Assembly (NCBI GenBank): GCA_019694805.1
Contig: JAIBBG010000007.1
Location: 20,015 to 84,014 of the forward strand
DNA from: Flavobacteriales bacterium
GTDB lineage: Bacteria; Bacteroidota; Bacteroidia; Flavobacteriales_D; Sanyastnellaceae
Reading direction: 5' to 3'
DNA: 64,000 nt
The first letter of the stretch is position 1, and each line of letters begins with the position of its first letter. The translations under genes and the position numbers were made by a program. Below the pieces are notes generated by a model that did no database searches, was not told where the DNA came from, and saw only the letters and a list, made by a program, of their open reading frames with translations. Positions 19,663-28,063 of the stretch are shown here, piece by piece.

Positions 19663-20568
19663 TTATTTTTTCCTGAACATGTGTATTTGTAATAAAGCTG
19701 TCACTGCAAAATGATCCGACAAGTGCCTACCATTTGTTCTCACATCTTCAGAAACATCGCAACTCAATACTTCACATTCGTGAATAAAAATATGATCGAT
19801 CATTTTGCCACCATCATCATTCGTTTTAAATCCATTAAAAGTTGCCGGAACATTTTGAACTCCCGATCCGTCAGTTGTTTCAGCAGTGGGTTGAACATGA
19901 GGTTCATTTTGATGCTGACTTAAAAAACAACTACGCATTTTGGATGAAAGAGTCCTTACAGATTGTTCGGAGAAATCTGCATTAAAATCACCCATGACCA
20001 CAGAAGCTATCTGTCCATGCTTCGAAAGGATTTCCATTTTTTCAAGCATGAGAAGTGCTGATTGTTGGCGTGCGTTCAAACCCAAATGATCGAAATGAGC
20101 ATTCATGATCAACACTTCAGTTTGGAGCAATTTCGACTTCAATATGCACCAAGTACATATACGAGGAAGAGCGGCATCCCAACCTACACTCGGCACATCG
20201 GGGGTTTCCGAAAGCCAAAACGTTCCTTGATCAAGAAGTTCAAATTCATTGGTTCGATAAAAGATCGGTGCAAATTCTCCAGCCCTCTTGCCATCCTCAC
20301 GACCAACACCTACATAATCGAAATCGACCAAAGCTGAATCCAGGAAAAGCAATTGCGCATACAACACCTCCTGAAGCCCAATCACAGCATACTCTCGATC
20401 ATTCAGGAACATCGCCACTTCGGTTTTGCGTTCTGGCCATGCATCTGGTCCATCGGTTGGATTATCGTACCTGATATTGAAAGTCATCACGCGCATCATT
20501 TGAGCATGAGTGGTTGTCATTTCAAATAAAATCAATCCAATAAGAATGGATAACTTCTTCCATGTCAT
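19663..20568 (-). CDS. Endonuclease/exonuclease/phosphatase (EEP) family hydrolase
   Basis: A 301-residue protein with a signal peptide (MTWKKLSILIGLILFEMTTTHAQ). Family motifs in order: MTFNIRYD (metal-binding Asn), VIGLQEV (catalytic Glu), NAHFDH, GDFNAD, MIDHIFI and LSDHFAV. The metal-dependent phosphodiesterase fold is complete. In Bacteroidota such exported EEP proteins may hydrolyse nucleic acids, phospholipid head groups or other phosphoesters; the substrate cannot be read here. I chose the ATG at 20568 over 20589 because it starts the signal peptide directly and lies 5 nt after a -7-like box (TTACTTTC, minus strand). Confidence 0.9.
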   Translation of the reverse strand: MTWKKLSILIGLILFEMTTTHAQMMRVMTFNIRYDNPTDGPDAWPERKTEVAMFLNDREYAVIGLQEVLYAQLLFLDSALVDFDYVGVGREDGKRAGEFAPIFYRTNEFELLDQGTFWLSETPDVPSVGWDAALPRICTWCILKSKLLQTEVLIMNAHFDHLGLNARQQSALLMLEKMEILSKHGQIASVVMGDFNADFSEQSVRTLSSKMRSCFLSQHQNEPHVQPTAETTDGSGVQNVPATFNGFKTNDDGGKMIDHIFIHECEVLSCDVSEDVRTNGRHLSDHFAVTALLQIHMFRKK

Positions 20569-20670
20569 GCGGTGAAAGTAATGAAACATTCAATACTGGA
20601 ATTAAACTACGTGATTTGAAGGATGAAAGAAAGTATCCACTTCGACGATATGAATATTGATCAGATGTCA

Positions 20671-20700
20671 TTGCAAGACATGCATCATGATTTATTTTTG
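20671..20700 (+). promoter_or_regulatory. Promoter TTG-N19-TATTTTTG
   Basis: An exact -7 box TATTTTTG (20693-20700) is preceded by a TTG at 20671-20673 with 19-nt spacing, the usual Bacteroidota arrangement. It lies inside the longer open frame starting at 20623 and so supports the downstream ATG at 20716. Confidence 0.62.
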
Positions 20701-20715
20701 ACCAAAGTCAACTTC

Positions 20716-23304
20716 ATGATCAGAAATACCACGATAACCTTTCTTCTGCTTTTCGGAATAAACGCTTCCTCTCAGCTCATCATCAACAGCAATCAGAATG
20801 CAGGTAATTACATTCAGGATATGCTCCTGGGCTCGGAAATTCAAATATCCAACCTTTCCGTAAATGGCGGTAGTGCCGAATTGCCAATCACATCCATCGG
20901 TGAATTTGAGTGTATAAATTGCGCCATTGGCATTGATGAAGGGATTATCCTTTCCACCGGAATTGCCACATCTGCCATGGGGCCCAACAACGTTACCAAT
21001 ACTTCTGCATCGTTGTCATTGAGTACCATCGATGCAGACATGGACGATCTTGCCTCCGAAGCTCAATTATCTAATATCAATGATTTGACAGTGATTGAAT
21101 TTGATTTTGTGGCATACAGCAACAACTTAGATCTTGAAATTGTGTGGGCTTCTGAAGAATATGATTCATATGTCTCTTCGAACTATAATGATTTTTTCGG
21201 AGCATTTCTAAGCGGTCCGGGCATTGCAGGTCCTTACTCCAATGATGCCGTAAATCTTGCCCTTGTTCCTGGTACATCATTGCCGATCGGAGTGAGGAAT
21301 ATCAATAATGGTTACGGCAATATCGGCCCATGTGCGCACTGTGAATATTACAATCAATATGAGAACGATGAATATTTATCGACTCATCCGTTTGACCCCC
21401 ATTTTTCGAATATTCATTTTTCGCAATTCGATGGATGGACCGTTCCTATTCATCTGCAATACGAACTGCAATGTGGAGAGACATACCATTTGAAACTTGC
21501 CATAGCCGATGCTACCGACAGCAGCTTTGACTCTGGATTGTTCATCAGGAGCAGGATTAACTCCAATGGTACGGCAGTTTTAGTTTCAAGTCAGTTCGGA
21601 GATTCTTCCGAGAGCGATGATGTTTTTTTTGAAAGCTGTAACTCAGGGAGTATAACATTTCAACGCCCTGCCTCTACTGACATCAATGTAGATTTCCTGG
21701 TGGACCTTACCTATAGCGGATCTGCCAGTAGTGGATCAGACTATGTGAGTTTGCCTTCGCAGATTGTCATACCGGCGGGAGAGACTCAATTTATTCTTCC
21801 CATCGAAATCATAGCTGATGATGTCATTGAAAATTTGGAAACCCTCATACTTCAATTGAGTTATTTGGGTCCATGTCCAAGTGGTATCGCCACATCCATG
21901 TACACCATGAACATTTCCGATTCTCCACCGAGTCTTGGAATTGTGCAACAATCACCATTGGTTTGTCCTGATCTTGAAAATTTCATACATCCGAACATCG
22001 TAGGTGGTTCTGGTAATTTCACCTATGCCTGGGATAATGGCTCTCATGAAGACACATTATTCTATACTACGAGCAATGACACAACTTACACATTTACACT
22101 TACGGATAATTGCAATGGAAATTCTGTATCTTACAATTATGAAGTAAGTGTTTTCAATGCGCCTCCAATCACGTTGGACATTGTTGACACCGATAACTCA
22201 TTACCCATTGTTTGCCTGGAATCGACAATACTTGATGTGTACACTTTTGGCGGTATTAGCCCATTCTTTTATACATACGCCTCGCATAACGCTAATTATA
22301 CGACGACTTTCTTAAACGAATTGTGGACGAGTGCATATAACGTCGGAATGAATGTGGTTACTGTTACAGACTATTGCAACAATTTCTCTGCAGACTCAAT
22401 ATTCGTTGAAGTTGAAATTGATGAAATCACCATCAACTTGCCAGACACGATTACATATCACTGCGGCGAACACATGACAACCATTGTAAATTTCGAATAT
22501 TCAGGAAATACTGAAAATAGTATTTACTTCGAATGGCGTCTAGACAATAATCTATTATCTACTGAGAATGATACTTGTGAATATGTAGGATACGATGTGA
22601 ATAACCTTCAGGTATCAGTTTATGGTGATTGCATTTTGAGTGACTTTGATGAGGCCACTCTTGTGATGTTGCCCTATGACCCGAGCAATTCAGACCCTGC
22701 TTATGAATCTTTGTGTCTAACTTACAACGGCTGCATAGATTCTTTAGCTTGTAACTATAATGAGAATGCCATCTTCGAAGATGCATCTTGTGTATATAGT
22801 GTTCCTTCATCCATCATAACCGGAAGCATAACTCCTGGCAACTCCAATCTGTTTACCTATACCTATGATGCCGTTTCTAATAGCGATTTCATATGGACCA
22901 TTACCAATGGCGAAATCGTGAATGGTCAAGGCACCTCTGGTGTTGAAGTTCAATGGTACGATGCCGGGCAGGGAAGCATTACTGTGCAGGAAATATTGAA
23001 TAGTTGTTCATCTGAGCCAGTCACCCTCAACGTTGAAGTATTGTCTATAGGTGAAAACAACGATCTCCATATCCGCATTTATCCGGTTCCTGCGCATGAA
23101 TACTTCAATATTCAATTAAGCTCAGAATGGGTAGGCTCAAATTATTCCATCACTGATGAGACAGGTCGATTGTTGCAACAAGGATTGTTCAATTCAAGGA
23201 ACAACGTGATCCCCACTACGAATATGGCGCAAGGCAACTATCAACTCACCTTGATTTCAACGCGTGGTGAAACCATGCACAAGAGATTTATGGTGATGAA
23301 CTAA
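20716..23304 (+). CDS. Choice-of-anchor L protein with type A T9SS sorting domain
   Basis: An 862-residue exported protein whose signal peptide is MIRNTTITFLLLFGINASSQ. The choice-of-anchor L domain follows (~25-260): a GIDEGIILSTG motif, FDFVAYSNNLDLEIVWASEEYD and a DSGLFIRS end. Next come a Calx-beta-like segment (~270-400, DVIENLETLILQLSY) and Ig-like units. A short Cys-containing module (NGCIDSLACNYNENAIFEDASC) and a type A sorting domain (LHIRIYPVPAHEYFNIQL to MAQGNYQLTLIS) complete it. The Cys module resembles the 'GCTDPxACNYDPxAxxDDGSC' motif found in many secreted Bacteroidota proteins. Function is likely surface attachment (inference). The frame is open from 20623, but the exact -7 box at 20693-20700 and the signal peptide decide the start. 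Confidence 0.9.
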   Translation: MIRNTTITFLLLFGINASSQLIINSNQNAGNYIQDMLLGSEIQISNLSVNGGSAELPITSIGEFECINCAIGIDEGIILSTGIATSAMGPNNVTNTSASLSLSTIDADMDDLASEAQLSNINDLTVIEFDFVAYSNNLDLEIVWASEEYDSYVSSNYNDFFGAFLSGPGIAGPYSNDAVNLALVPGTSLPIGVRNINNGYGNIGPCAHCEYYNQYENDEYLSTHPFDPHFSNIHFSQFDGWTVPIHLQYELQCGETYHLKLAIADATDSSFDSGLFIRSRINSNGTAVLVSSQFGDSSESDDVFFESCNSGSITFQRPASTDINVDFLVDLTYSGSASSGSDYVSLPSQIVIPAGETQFILPIEIIADDVIENLETLILQLSYLGPCPSGIATSMYTMNISDSPPSLGIVQQSPLVCPDLENFIHPNIVGGSGNFTYAWDNGSHEDTLFYTTSNDTTYTFTLTDNCNGNSVSYNYEVSVFNAPPITLDIVDTDNSLPIVCLESTILDVYTFGGISPFFYTYASHNANYTTTFLNELWTSAYNVGMNVVTVTDYCNNFSADSIFVEVEIDEITINLPDTITYHCGEHMTTIVNFEYSGNTENSIYFEWRLDNNLLSTENDTCEYVGYDVNNLQVSVYGDCILSDFDEATLVMLPYDPSNSDPAYESLCLTYNGCIDSLACNYNENAIFEDASCVYSVPSSIITGSITPGNSNLFTYTYDAVSNSDFIWTITNGEIVNGQGTSGVEVQWYDAGQGSITVQEILNSCSSEPVTLNVEVLSIGENNDLHIRIYPVPAHEYFNIQLSSEWVGSNYSITDETGRLLQQGLFNSRNNVIPTTNMAQGNYQLTLISTRGETMHKRFMVMN

Positions 23305-23333
23305 TTGAGGAGAAATCTGATCTTTACTCATCA

Positions 23334-23357
23334 AAAAAGCCCCTTTCGGGGCTTTTT
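23334..23357. terminator. Bidirectional terminator
   Basis: AAAAAGCCCC-TTTC-GGGGCTTTTT is a perfect 10-bp stem flanked by A and T runs. It lies 29 nt after the + strand stop (23304) and 21 nt beyond the minus-strand stop (23379), so it serves both convergent genes. Confidence 0.92.
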
Positions 23358-23378
23358 ACTTTCTGTTTGGATTTAAAA

Positions 23379-25970
23379 TTATCCTTTGGGTTCAAGAGCG
23401 CTCTTCACGATGCTTCTGACATAATCTCTGTGTGCTTTGGTAAGTGCATCAGGGCTGGTGCCTGTTGCCATCATATTGTCGATACGTTTCAATTCACTCA
23501 TCGCCATGGCACGGCTGATATGATCATATCTTCCTTTCGGATCAAGCATTTCAGCGAGTCTTGTGGTGTATTCCACTTGCAAATTTTGACGAAAAGTGTT
23601 CACCCCAGTCTTCGCATCCGCTTGGAACATGGCGTTGGTCAACGAAGTGAAGTACTCATCGAGTGAGTAAGTATTCCCATACATTTGGCTGTCAGTGATG
23701 CGTTGGAGTACCGAAGCATGCAAGAGGTGGCTCAAACACTCACGTTGCATACTCAAGACACGCTGATGGATTTTTGGATCTTCGCTGAACGCGAAATGAT
23801 CAAATCCACGTCTTTGCTCGAGGAGGTAGTTATAAAGTGAATTGGCTTTGCTCCAAGCGTCTGGAGCAAATGCATATTTAGCCAATGCATCCAATGCTGC
23901 TTTTTGTTTTGCTTCTGACACTGGCTCGAAAGGGCGAACTTTTGCTCCTTGACCGGCATATGATCGATCATAGTGAACACCACCAATTTGTCTGGTCATG
24001 ATGCGAATCTGGTTAGCGTATTCACCACTGGCAATCAAATAAGCTTGCAACAATTCATGGTAACTCTGATTGTTCTTTTCAAAACGATCCTTCAGTTTAG
24101 GAAGAATATGATTGACCAACTCGCAACGTTCAGCAGCATAGGCAACTGGATCATTGGTTAGGTCATAAATGTTCACATCAGGATCAATACCTTTTCCACT
24201 CATACGCATATCATCTGCGTCGTTTCCGTACATCAGATTGGGCTCGGTACTTCTTTCTGTAATTTTCTTAAGTCGGTATTCTTCAAGTTTTGGATCATCC
24301 AACGCCGGACTATATCCGTATTCGATAACCCATAGATCGTATGGGCCGGGTTTGGTATCACAATACAAAGTTTGATCTTTTGGATTCAATTGATAATTGA
24401 ATGCCGGGTATTCCATCACAGAATTCGCAAGACCATCTTTCTCCACTTTAGCTGGATTCTTGACATCTGCCATGGTACTCATAGTGCTAGCACGCATGTT
24501 ATGGGTAAGCCCAAGCGTATGCCCTACTTCGTGCAACACAAGTCTGTAGAGCAATTGCCTCACGATTTCCTTTTCTGCTGCATCATTCATACCCAATGCA
24601 GAAGCTGCTGTTGTTCCAAAGATCACATCATGGTTGGTCATTTGAGATGCAGAACACAAGAAAGGGTTTCGGATTTGTTGTCCAATCTGTGCTTCCAATT
24701 CATCATCGTTCAAATAACCTGCGGTGCGGAATACATTTTCAGCATTGACGCGATTGACAATGGCTACAAACTCCAACATGATATCCGCTCCAAGTATTTG
24801 TCCTGTGCGAGGATTCACGAAACTTGGACCATAGCCACCAAATGGTGGCAATGGAGAAGATGTCCAGCGCAACACATTATAGCGGATATCCCCTGCATCC
24901 CATGTTGCGTCATCTGGTTGTTCCTTACACACCACTGCATTGCTGAAACCAGCTTTTTCAAATGCCACATTCCATCTTTCGCATGCTTCCTTAATAATAG
25001 GTCTCAATTCTTTGGGCGTGGTGTTTTCGATCCAATAAGTGATCGGTTCTACGGGATCAGAAATTTTAGCTTTCGGATCCTTCTTTTCAAGATTCCACTT
25101 ATGAATAACGTCTCTGTATGGTGTAGCAGAGAAGCTTGTCATATCATTCACCTGTGTGCTGAAATAACCAATACGAGGATCATCGAATCTTGGCTGAAAA
25201 TTGTTTGATGGCACTTCCAGAATACTATGCTGGTATTTGATAGAAATATTTCTGGGATCGGCCAATGCTTCCGAATTCATCATCGGTGAAGAGTTTTCAT
25301 AGACATAAGTGACACCGATTTCCGTGTTCTGCGGATAGTTATTGATATCGTGAACTTTCGACTTGGAAGAGCTCAAACCACCTAACAAACCAGGAGGCGC
25401 GCCTGGAGGCGATGGATATTTGATGATCTGAAATTTCTCAGAGAGAAAAACGGCATCACCATCAATGAGGTACTTCGACTTGTCCTTGCTTACCGCTTCA
25501 ATTTTTTCACTGGCCAGAAGCGGGTCATTGATATTGGCTTCGGCCGCTTTACTCAATTCTGTGTTGGGATCAAACCAAAAATTGGTATTCTCCTGAATGA
25601 TGTCCAATTTCTCATAAGACTTGCTGAATTTGATGACCTTGCTTCCACCGTAAGAACCACGGAAATAGCCAGCTTCAACCGGTGCATCAATGATGTGGTT
25701 GAAATAAATGAATTCTTTTCCCAATTGATCCTCGCGAACCTCAAGATACGTTTTACCGGAAGTAGAATCACGCCATATGGTGAACAAACCTTCCGACTTC
25801 GCACACTTTTTTGTGATGTCGGTGTATTTGTCTTCTTCCTTCTTTTCGTCCTTTTTTTCGGCAGATTCAGTTTTACCCTTTTTCTTTTTTGTTTCCTTTT
25901 TATCCTGTGCATGGATAGCAGGACAAGTGAATAGGAATGCAGAAATAATCAGCAGTGTAGTTTTCTTCAT
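23379..25970 (-). CDS. Secreted zinc-dependent metalloprotease (DUF5117/DUF4953 type)
   Basis: An 863-residue protein with a signal peptide ending PAIHAQ. The zinc site is HEVGHTLGLTH (residues 480-490), the metzincin-type HExxHxxGxxH. Flanking regions match the DUF5117/DUF4953 zinc metalloprotease family: LFTIWRDSTSGKTYLEVREDQLGKEF near the start, YWIENTTPKELRPIIKEAC and RYNVLRWTSSPLPPFGGYGPS before the active site, SVMEYPAFNY after it. An unusual stretch of about 25 mostly Lys/Glu residues follows the signal peptide. No T9SS sorting domain is seen, so it may stay in the periplasm or leave by another route. Substrate unknown. Confidence 0.92.
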   Translation of the reverse strand: MKKTTLLIISAFLFTCPAIHAQDKKETKKKKGKTESAEKKDEKKEEDKYTDITKKCAKSEGLFTIWRDSTSGKTYLEVREDQLGKEFIYFNHIIDAPVEAGYFRGSYGGSKVIKFSKSYEKLDIIQENTNFWFDPNTELSKAAEANINDPLLASEKIEAVSKDKSKYLIDGDAVFLSEKFQIIKYPSPPGAPPGLLGGLSSSKSKVHDINNYPQNTEIGVTYVYENSSPMMNSEALADPRNISIKYQHSILEVPSNNFQPRFDDPRIGYFSTQVNDMTSFSATPYRDVIHKWNLEKKDPKAKISDPVEPITYWIENTTPKELRPIIKEACERWNVAFEKAGFSNAVVCKEQPDDATWDAGDIRYNVLRWTSSPLPPFGGYGPSFVNPRTGQILGADIMLEFVAIVNRVNAENVFRTAGYLNDDELEAQIGQQIRNPFLCSASQMTNHDVIFGTTAASALGMNDAAEKEIVRQLLYRLVLHEVGHTLGLTHNMRASTMSTMADVKNPAKVEKDGLANSVMEYPAFNYQLNPKDQTLYCDTKPGPYDLWVIEYGYSPALDDPKLEEYRLKKITERSTEPNLMYGNDADDMRMSGKGIDPDVNIYDLTNDPVAYAAERCELVNHILPKLKDRFEKNNQSYHELLQAYLIASGEYANQIRIMTRQIGGVHYDRSYAGQGAKVRPFEPVSEAKQKAALDALAKYAFAPDAWSKANSLYNYLLEQRRGFDHFAFSEDPKIHQRVLSMQRECLSHLLHASVLQRITDSQMYGNTYSLDEYFTSLTNAMFQADAKTGVNTFRQNLQVEYTTRLAEMLDPKGRYDHISRAMAMSELKRIDNMMATGTSPDALTKAHRDYVRSIVKSALEPKG

Positions 25971-26107
25971 CGTGATAAAATTTGGCGATTAACCTGAGGC
26001 GAAGCTAAGAGTTGCCCGACAACATGCCAAACCGTTTATCCAATTTTCAGGAATCCTGAGAAAAAGGCGAATCGGTCTTGCATTGCGCGTTCTATCCCAA
26101 AATTCAC

Positions 26108-26115
26108 TTACTTTG
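26108..26115 (+). promoter_or_regulatory. -7 box TTACTTTG, 4 nt before the ATG
   Basis: A 7-of-8 match to TAnnTTTG, 4 nt (TGAC) before the ATG at 26120. It favours this start over the in-frame codon at 26078. Confidence 0.5.
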
Positions 26116-26119
26116 TGAC

Positions 26120-26413
26120 ATGAATTCAAGTGAATTTGTCTTTTCCAATCACGCCATAGAAAGCCTGAGGGCCATCATTGAAGACTTGCAACAGGTGTCT
26201 TTGTTATCCGCTGAAAAAGTTCGGTCACGGATCATGCACAAACTGCATTTGATTCAACACCAGCCGATGCAATCGTCCAAAAAAGTTGAAGCTGGCATGG
26301 ATCGCCACATCCGCGTTGCAGCGGTTTTGAACTATAAAATCTTTTACATGGTTGAAGACACGAGAATTTCTGTTCTGGAAATTCTGTTGGATAAAGAAGT
26401 CAAAAACGCTTAG
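26120..26413 (+). CDS. RelE/ParE-like toxin-family protein, no antitoxin seen
   Basis: A 97-residue protein with the RelE/ParE secondary-structure pattern: two N-terminal helices (NHAIESLRAIIEDLQQ, EKVRSRIMHKLHLIQHQP), then strands with HIRVAAVLNYKIFYMVEDTRISVLEIL, which match the R...YKIFY.VED..I.VL.IL signature of the superfamily. Members are ribosome-dependent mRNA endonucleases (RelE) or gyrase inhibitors (ParE). I cannot assign one, and no adjacent small antitoxin gene is visible: upstream is a divergent protease and downstream a bestrophin 11 nt away. It may be a solitary or domesticated member. The assignment rests on pattern recognition only. Confidence 0.65.
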   Translation: MNSSEFVFSNHAIESLRAIIEDLQQVSLLSAEKVRSRIMHKLHLIQHQPMQSSKKVEAGMDRHIRVAAVLNYKIFYMVEDTRISVLEILLDKEVKNA

Positions 26414-26424
26414 TATACCGATTT

Positions 26425-27324
26425 ATGATTGCCTACAATCCTCGTGAATGGTTTTCACAAATCACCAGATTTCATAAGGCTGATACGGTGCGCCAACTTG
26501 CACCAACCATGATCATTCTGGCAGCAGTAACTGCCATTGTAGTCATCCTCGAGCATTATTTCATCCATGTCAAAGCTGATGGAAGACTATCCAAGATGTC
26601 CGTCATGTATGGTTTTTTAGGATTTGTTATTTCCCTATTACTCGTATTTCGAACCAATACGGCATATGAAAGATGGTGGGAAGGACGAAAGCTTTGGGGA
26701 GCATTGGTGAATTGTTCGAGAAACCTTGCCATTAAAGTCAATGCAGTATTGGGAAATGTACATGAAACATCCAGACAACGATTGATCGAACACATCATTC
26801 ACTTTCCATATGCATTGAAGAATCACCTCCGCAATGTGACAACCATGAATGAACAAGAGCTCGCTGAATTATTCAAAATGGTTGATTTCAAAAACAAAAA
26901 ACATATTCCTCTCCAAATCAGCCAATCCTTTTATGAGGAATTACTCAAGCTACATCGCGAAGGAAAAATCAATGGTGAGCAATTGCTCATCATCAATCAG
27001 GAAGCCCAGCAATGGATGGAAATTTGTGGTGCTTGTGAACGAATCAGAAATACACCCATACCCTACTCTTATTCGACCTTTCTGAAGAAGTTCATTTTTA
27101 TCTATGTGATCACCATGCCTTTCATTTACGGACCAGTGCTGATGTATTTCGCCATTCCTTTGGTCGTTTTCATTTTTTACGTGCTGGCTTCATTAGAAAT
27201 CATCGCCGAAGAAATAGAAAATCCATTCGGAACAGATGCCAATGATCTTCCGCTGGATGAGATTTCGAAGAATATTAGAAATGCTGTAGAGCTCATCTCG
27301 AATTCTCCGCACCATGCAGGATAA
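26425..27324 (+). CDS. Bestrophin family ion channel
   Basis: A 299-residue inner-membrane protein. Two N-terminal membrane segments (LAPTMIILAAVTAIVVILEHYF, MYGFLGFVISLLLVF) precede the diagnostic RTNTAYERWWEGRKLWGALVN. Later come IPYSYSTFLKKFIFIYVITMPF with further membrane segments, and LEIIAEEIENPFGTDANDLPLDEI near the end, matching the bacterial bestrophin/YneE family. These are pentameric anion or cation channels. It follows the RelE-like gene by 11 nt and overlaps the next gene by 11 nt, which suggests a three-gene operon. Confidence 0.93.
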   Translation: MIAYNPREWFSQITRFHKADTVRQLAPTMIILAAVTAIVVILEHYFIHVKADGRLSKMSVMYGFLGFVISLLLVFRTNTAYERWWEGRKLWGALVNCSRNLAIKVNAVLGNVHETSRQRLIEHIIHFPYALKNHLRNVTTMNEQELAELFKMVDFKNKKHIPLQISQSFYEELLKLHREGKINGEQLLIINQEAQQWMEICGACERIRNTPIPYSYSTFLKKFIFIYVITMPFIYGPVLMYFAIPLVVFIFYVLASLEIIAEEIENPFGTDANDLPLDEISKNIRNAVELISNSPHHAG

Positions 27325-28063
27325 TCAAGAACTTTTAGAAGCGATTCAGAACGCTTCAGACCAACGCATTCGTGAGATCATTAAAAGAAAAAATGACTAT
27401 AACCCGGATGCTGTAAAATTCGCTGAAGCGGAGTGGATTAAAAGGAATTTACAGGAAGAACCGCGAGCTGTTACCGAGAGCAAAAAACTTCCTCCTCCAT
27501 TGTGGGAGATTAAATTGAAGCGGTATCCATACAATCAGCTTTCGTCTCAAACACAATTACTGGATAGCCCAGAATCATCACACGCATTACCCGTTTATTT
27601 GAGGGTATTTGCTCTTTTTATGTTCCTCCAGTATTTCTATCTGAACAGCACAGTTATCAGTCTATTCTTCGAAAATTTTGCATACCATAATCTGGAAATT
27701 ATCATCTTTTCAGCATTCCGCGCGATCCTGTCATGTATTCCGTTGATTGCTTATGGCCTTTTATTCTTTGGCTATCGAATCAGCTGGTTCTTGATACTCC
27801 TTCAGACCTTGAACATGGCGATCGAATTTTTCAGTCATTTCCATCGTTTGCGATTTATGCATTTCGATGACCCCGGATTGGAAGAAGTGATTTTTGTCTT
27901 ACAATTTTTGGTTATCATCGTTTCTCTTTACCTCCTCCACAAATCCAAAGTATTGAAGACATTCGAAATCACTCCCGGCTTGAGATACAAGAGTTATCTC
28001 GCGTCGGTGATTTTTGCTTTGCTTCTTTTCTACCTTAATAAGTCCTTTTCGTTGACATTCTGA
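27314..28063 (+). CDS. Uncharacterised five-helix membrane protein
   Basis: A 249-residue protein I do not recognise. The first ~95 residues are soluble and charged; AIQNASDQRIREIIKRKNDYNPDAVKFAEAEW resembles a short helical motif seen in other Bacteroidota membrane proteins. About five hydrophobic segments follow (residues ~95-122, 132-158, 161-180, 192-212, 226-245). The start overlaps the bestrophin stop by 11 nt, so co-expression is likely. The 3' end overlaps the convergent carboxypeptidase gene by 29 nt. No function can be assigned. Confidence 0.75.
   Translation: MQDNQELLEAIQNASDQRIREIIKRKNDYNPDAVKFAEAEWIKRNLQEEPRAVTESKKLPPPLWEIKLKRYPYNQLSSQTQLLDSPESSHALPVYLRVFALFMFLQYFYLNSTVISLFFENFAYHNLEIIIFSAFRAILSCIPLIAYGLLFFGYRISWFLILLQTLNMAIEFFSHFHRLRFMHFDDPGLEEVIFVLQFLVIIVSLYLLHKSKVLKTFEITPGLRYKSYLASVIFALLLFYLNKSFSLTF

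Noticed and set aside
20623..20715. N-terminal extension of the choice-of-anchor L protein
   Set aside because: It contains the promoter and would bury the signal peptide 31 residues inside.
24372..25208. 278-codon open frame on the plus strand
   Set aside because: Antisense to the zinc metalloprotease, whose HExxHxxGxxH motif and family matches are clear; the antisense product is Cys/His-rich without pattern.
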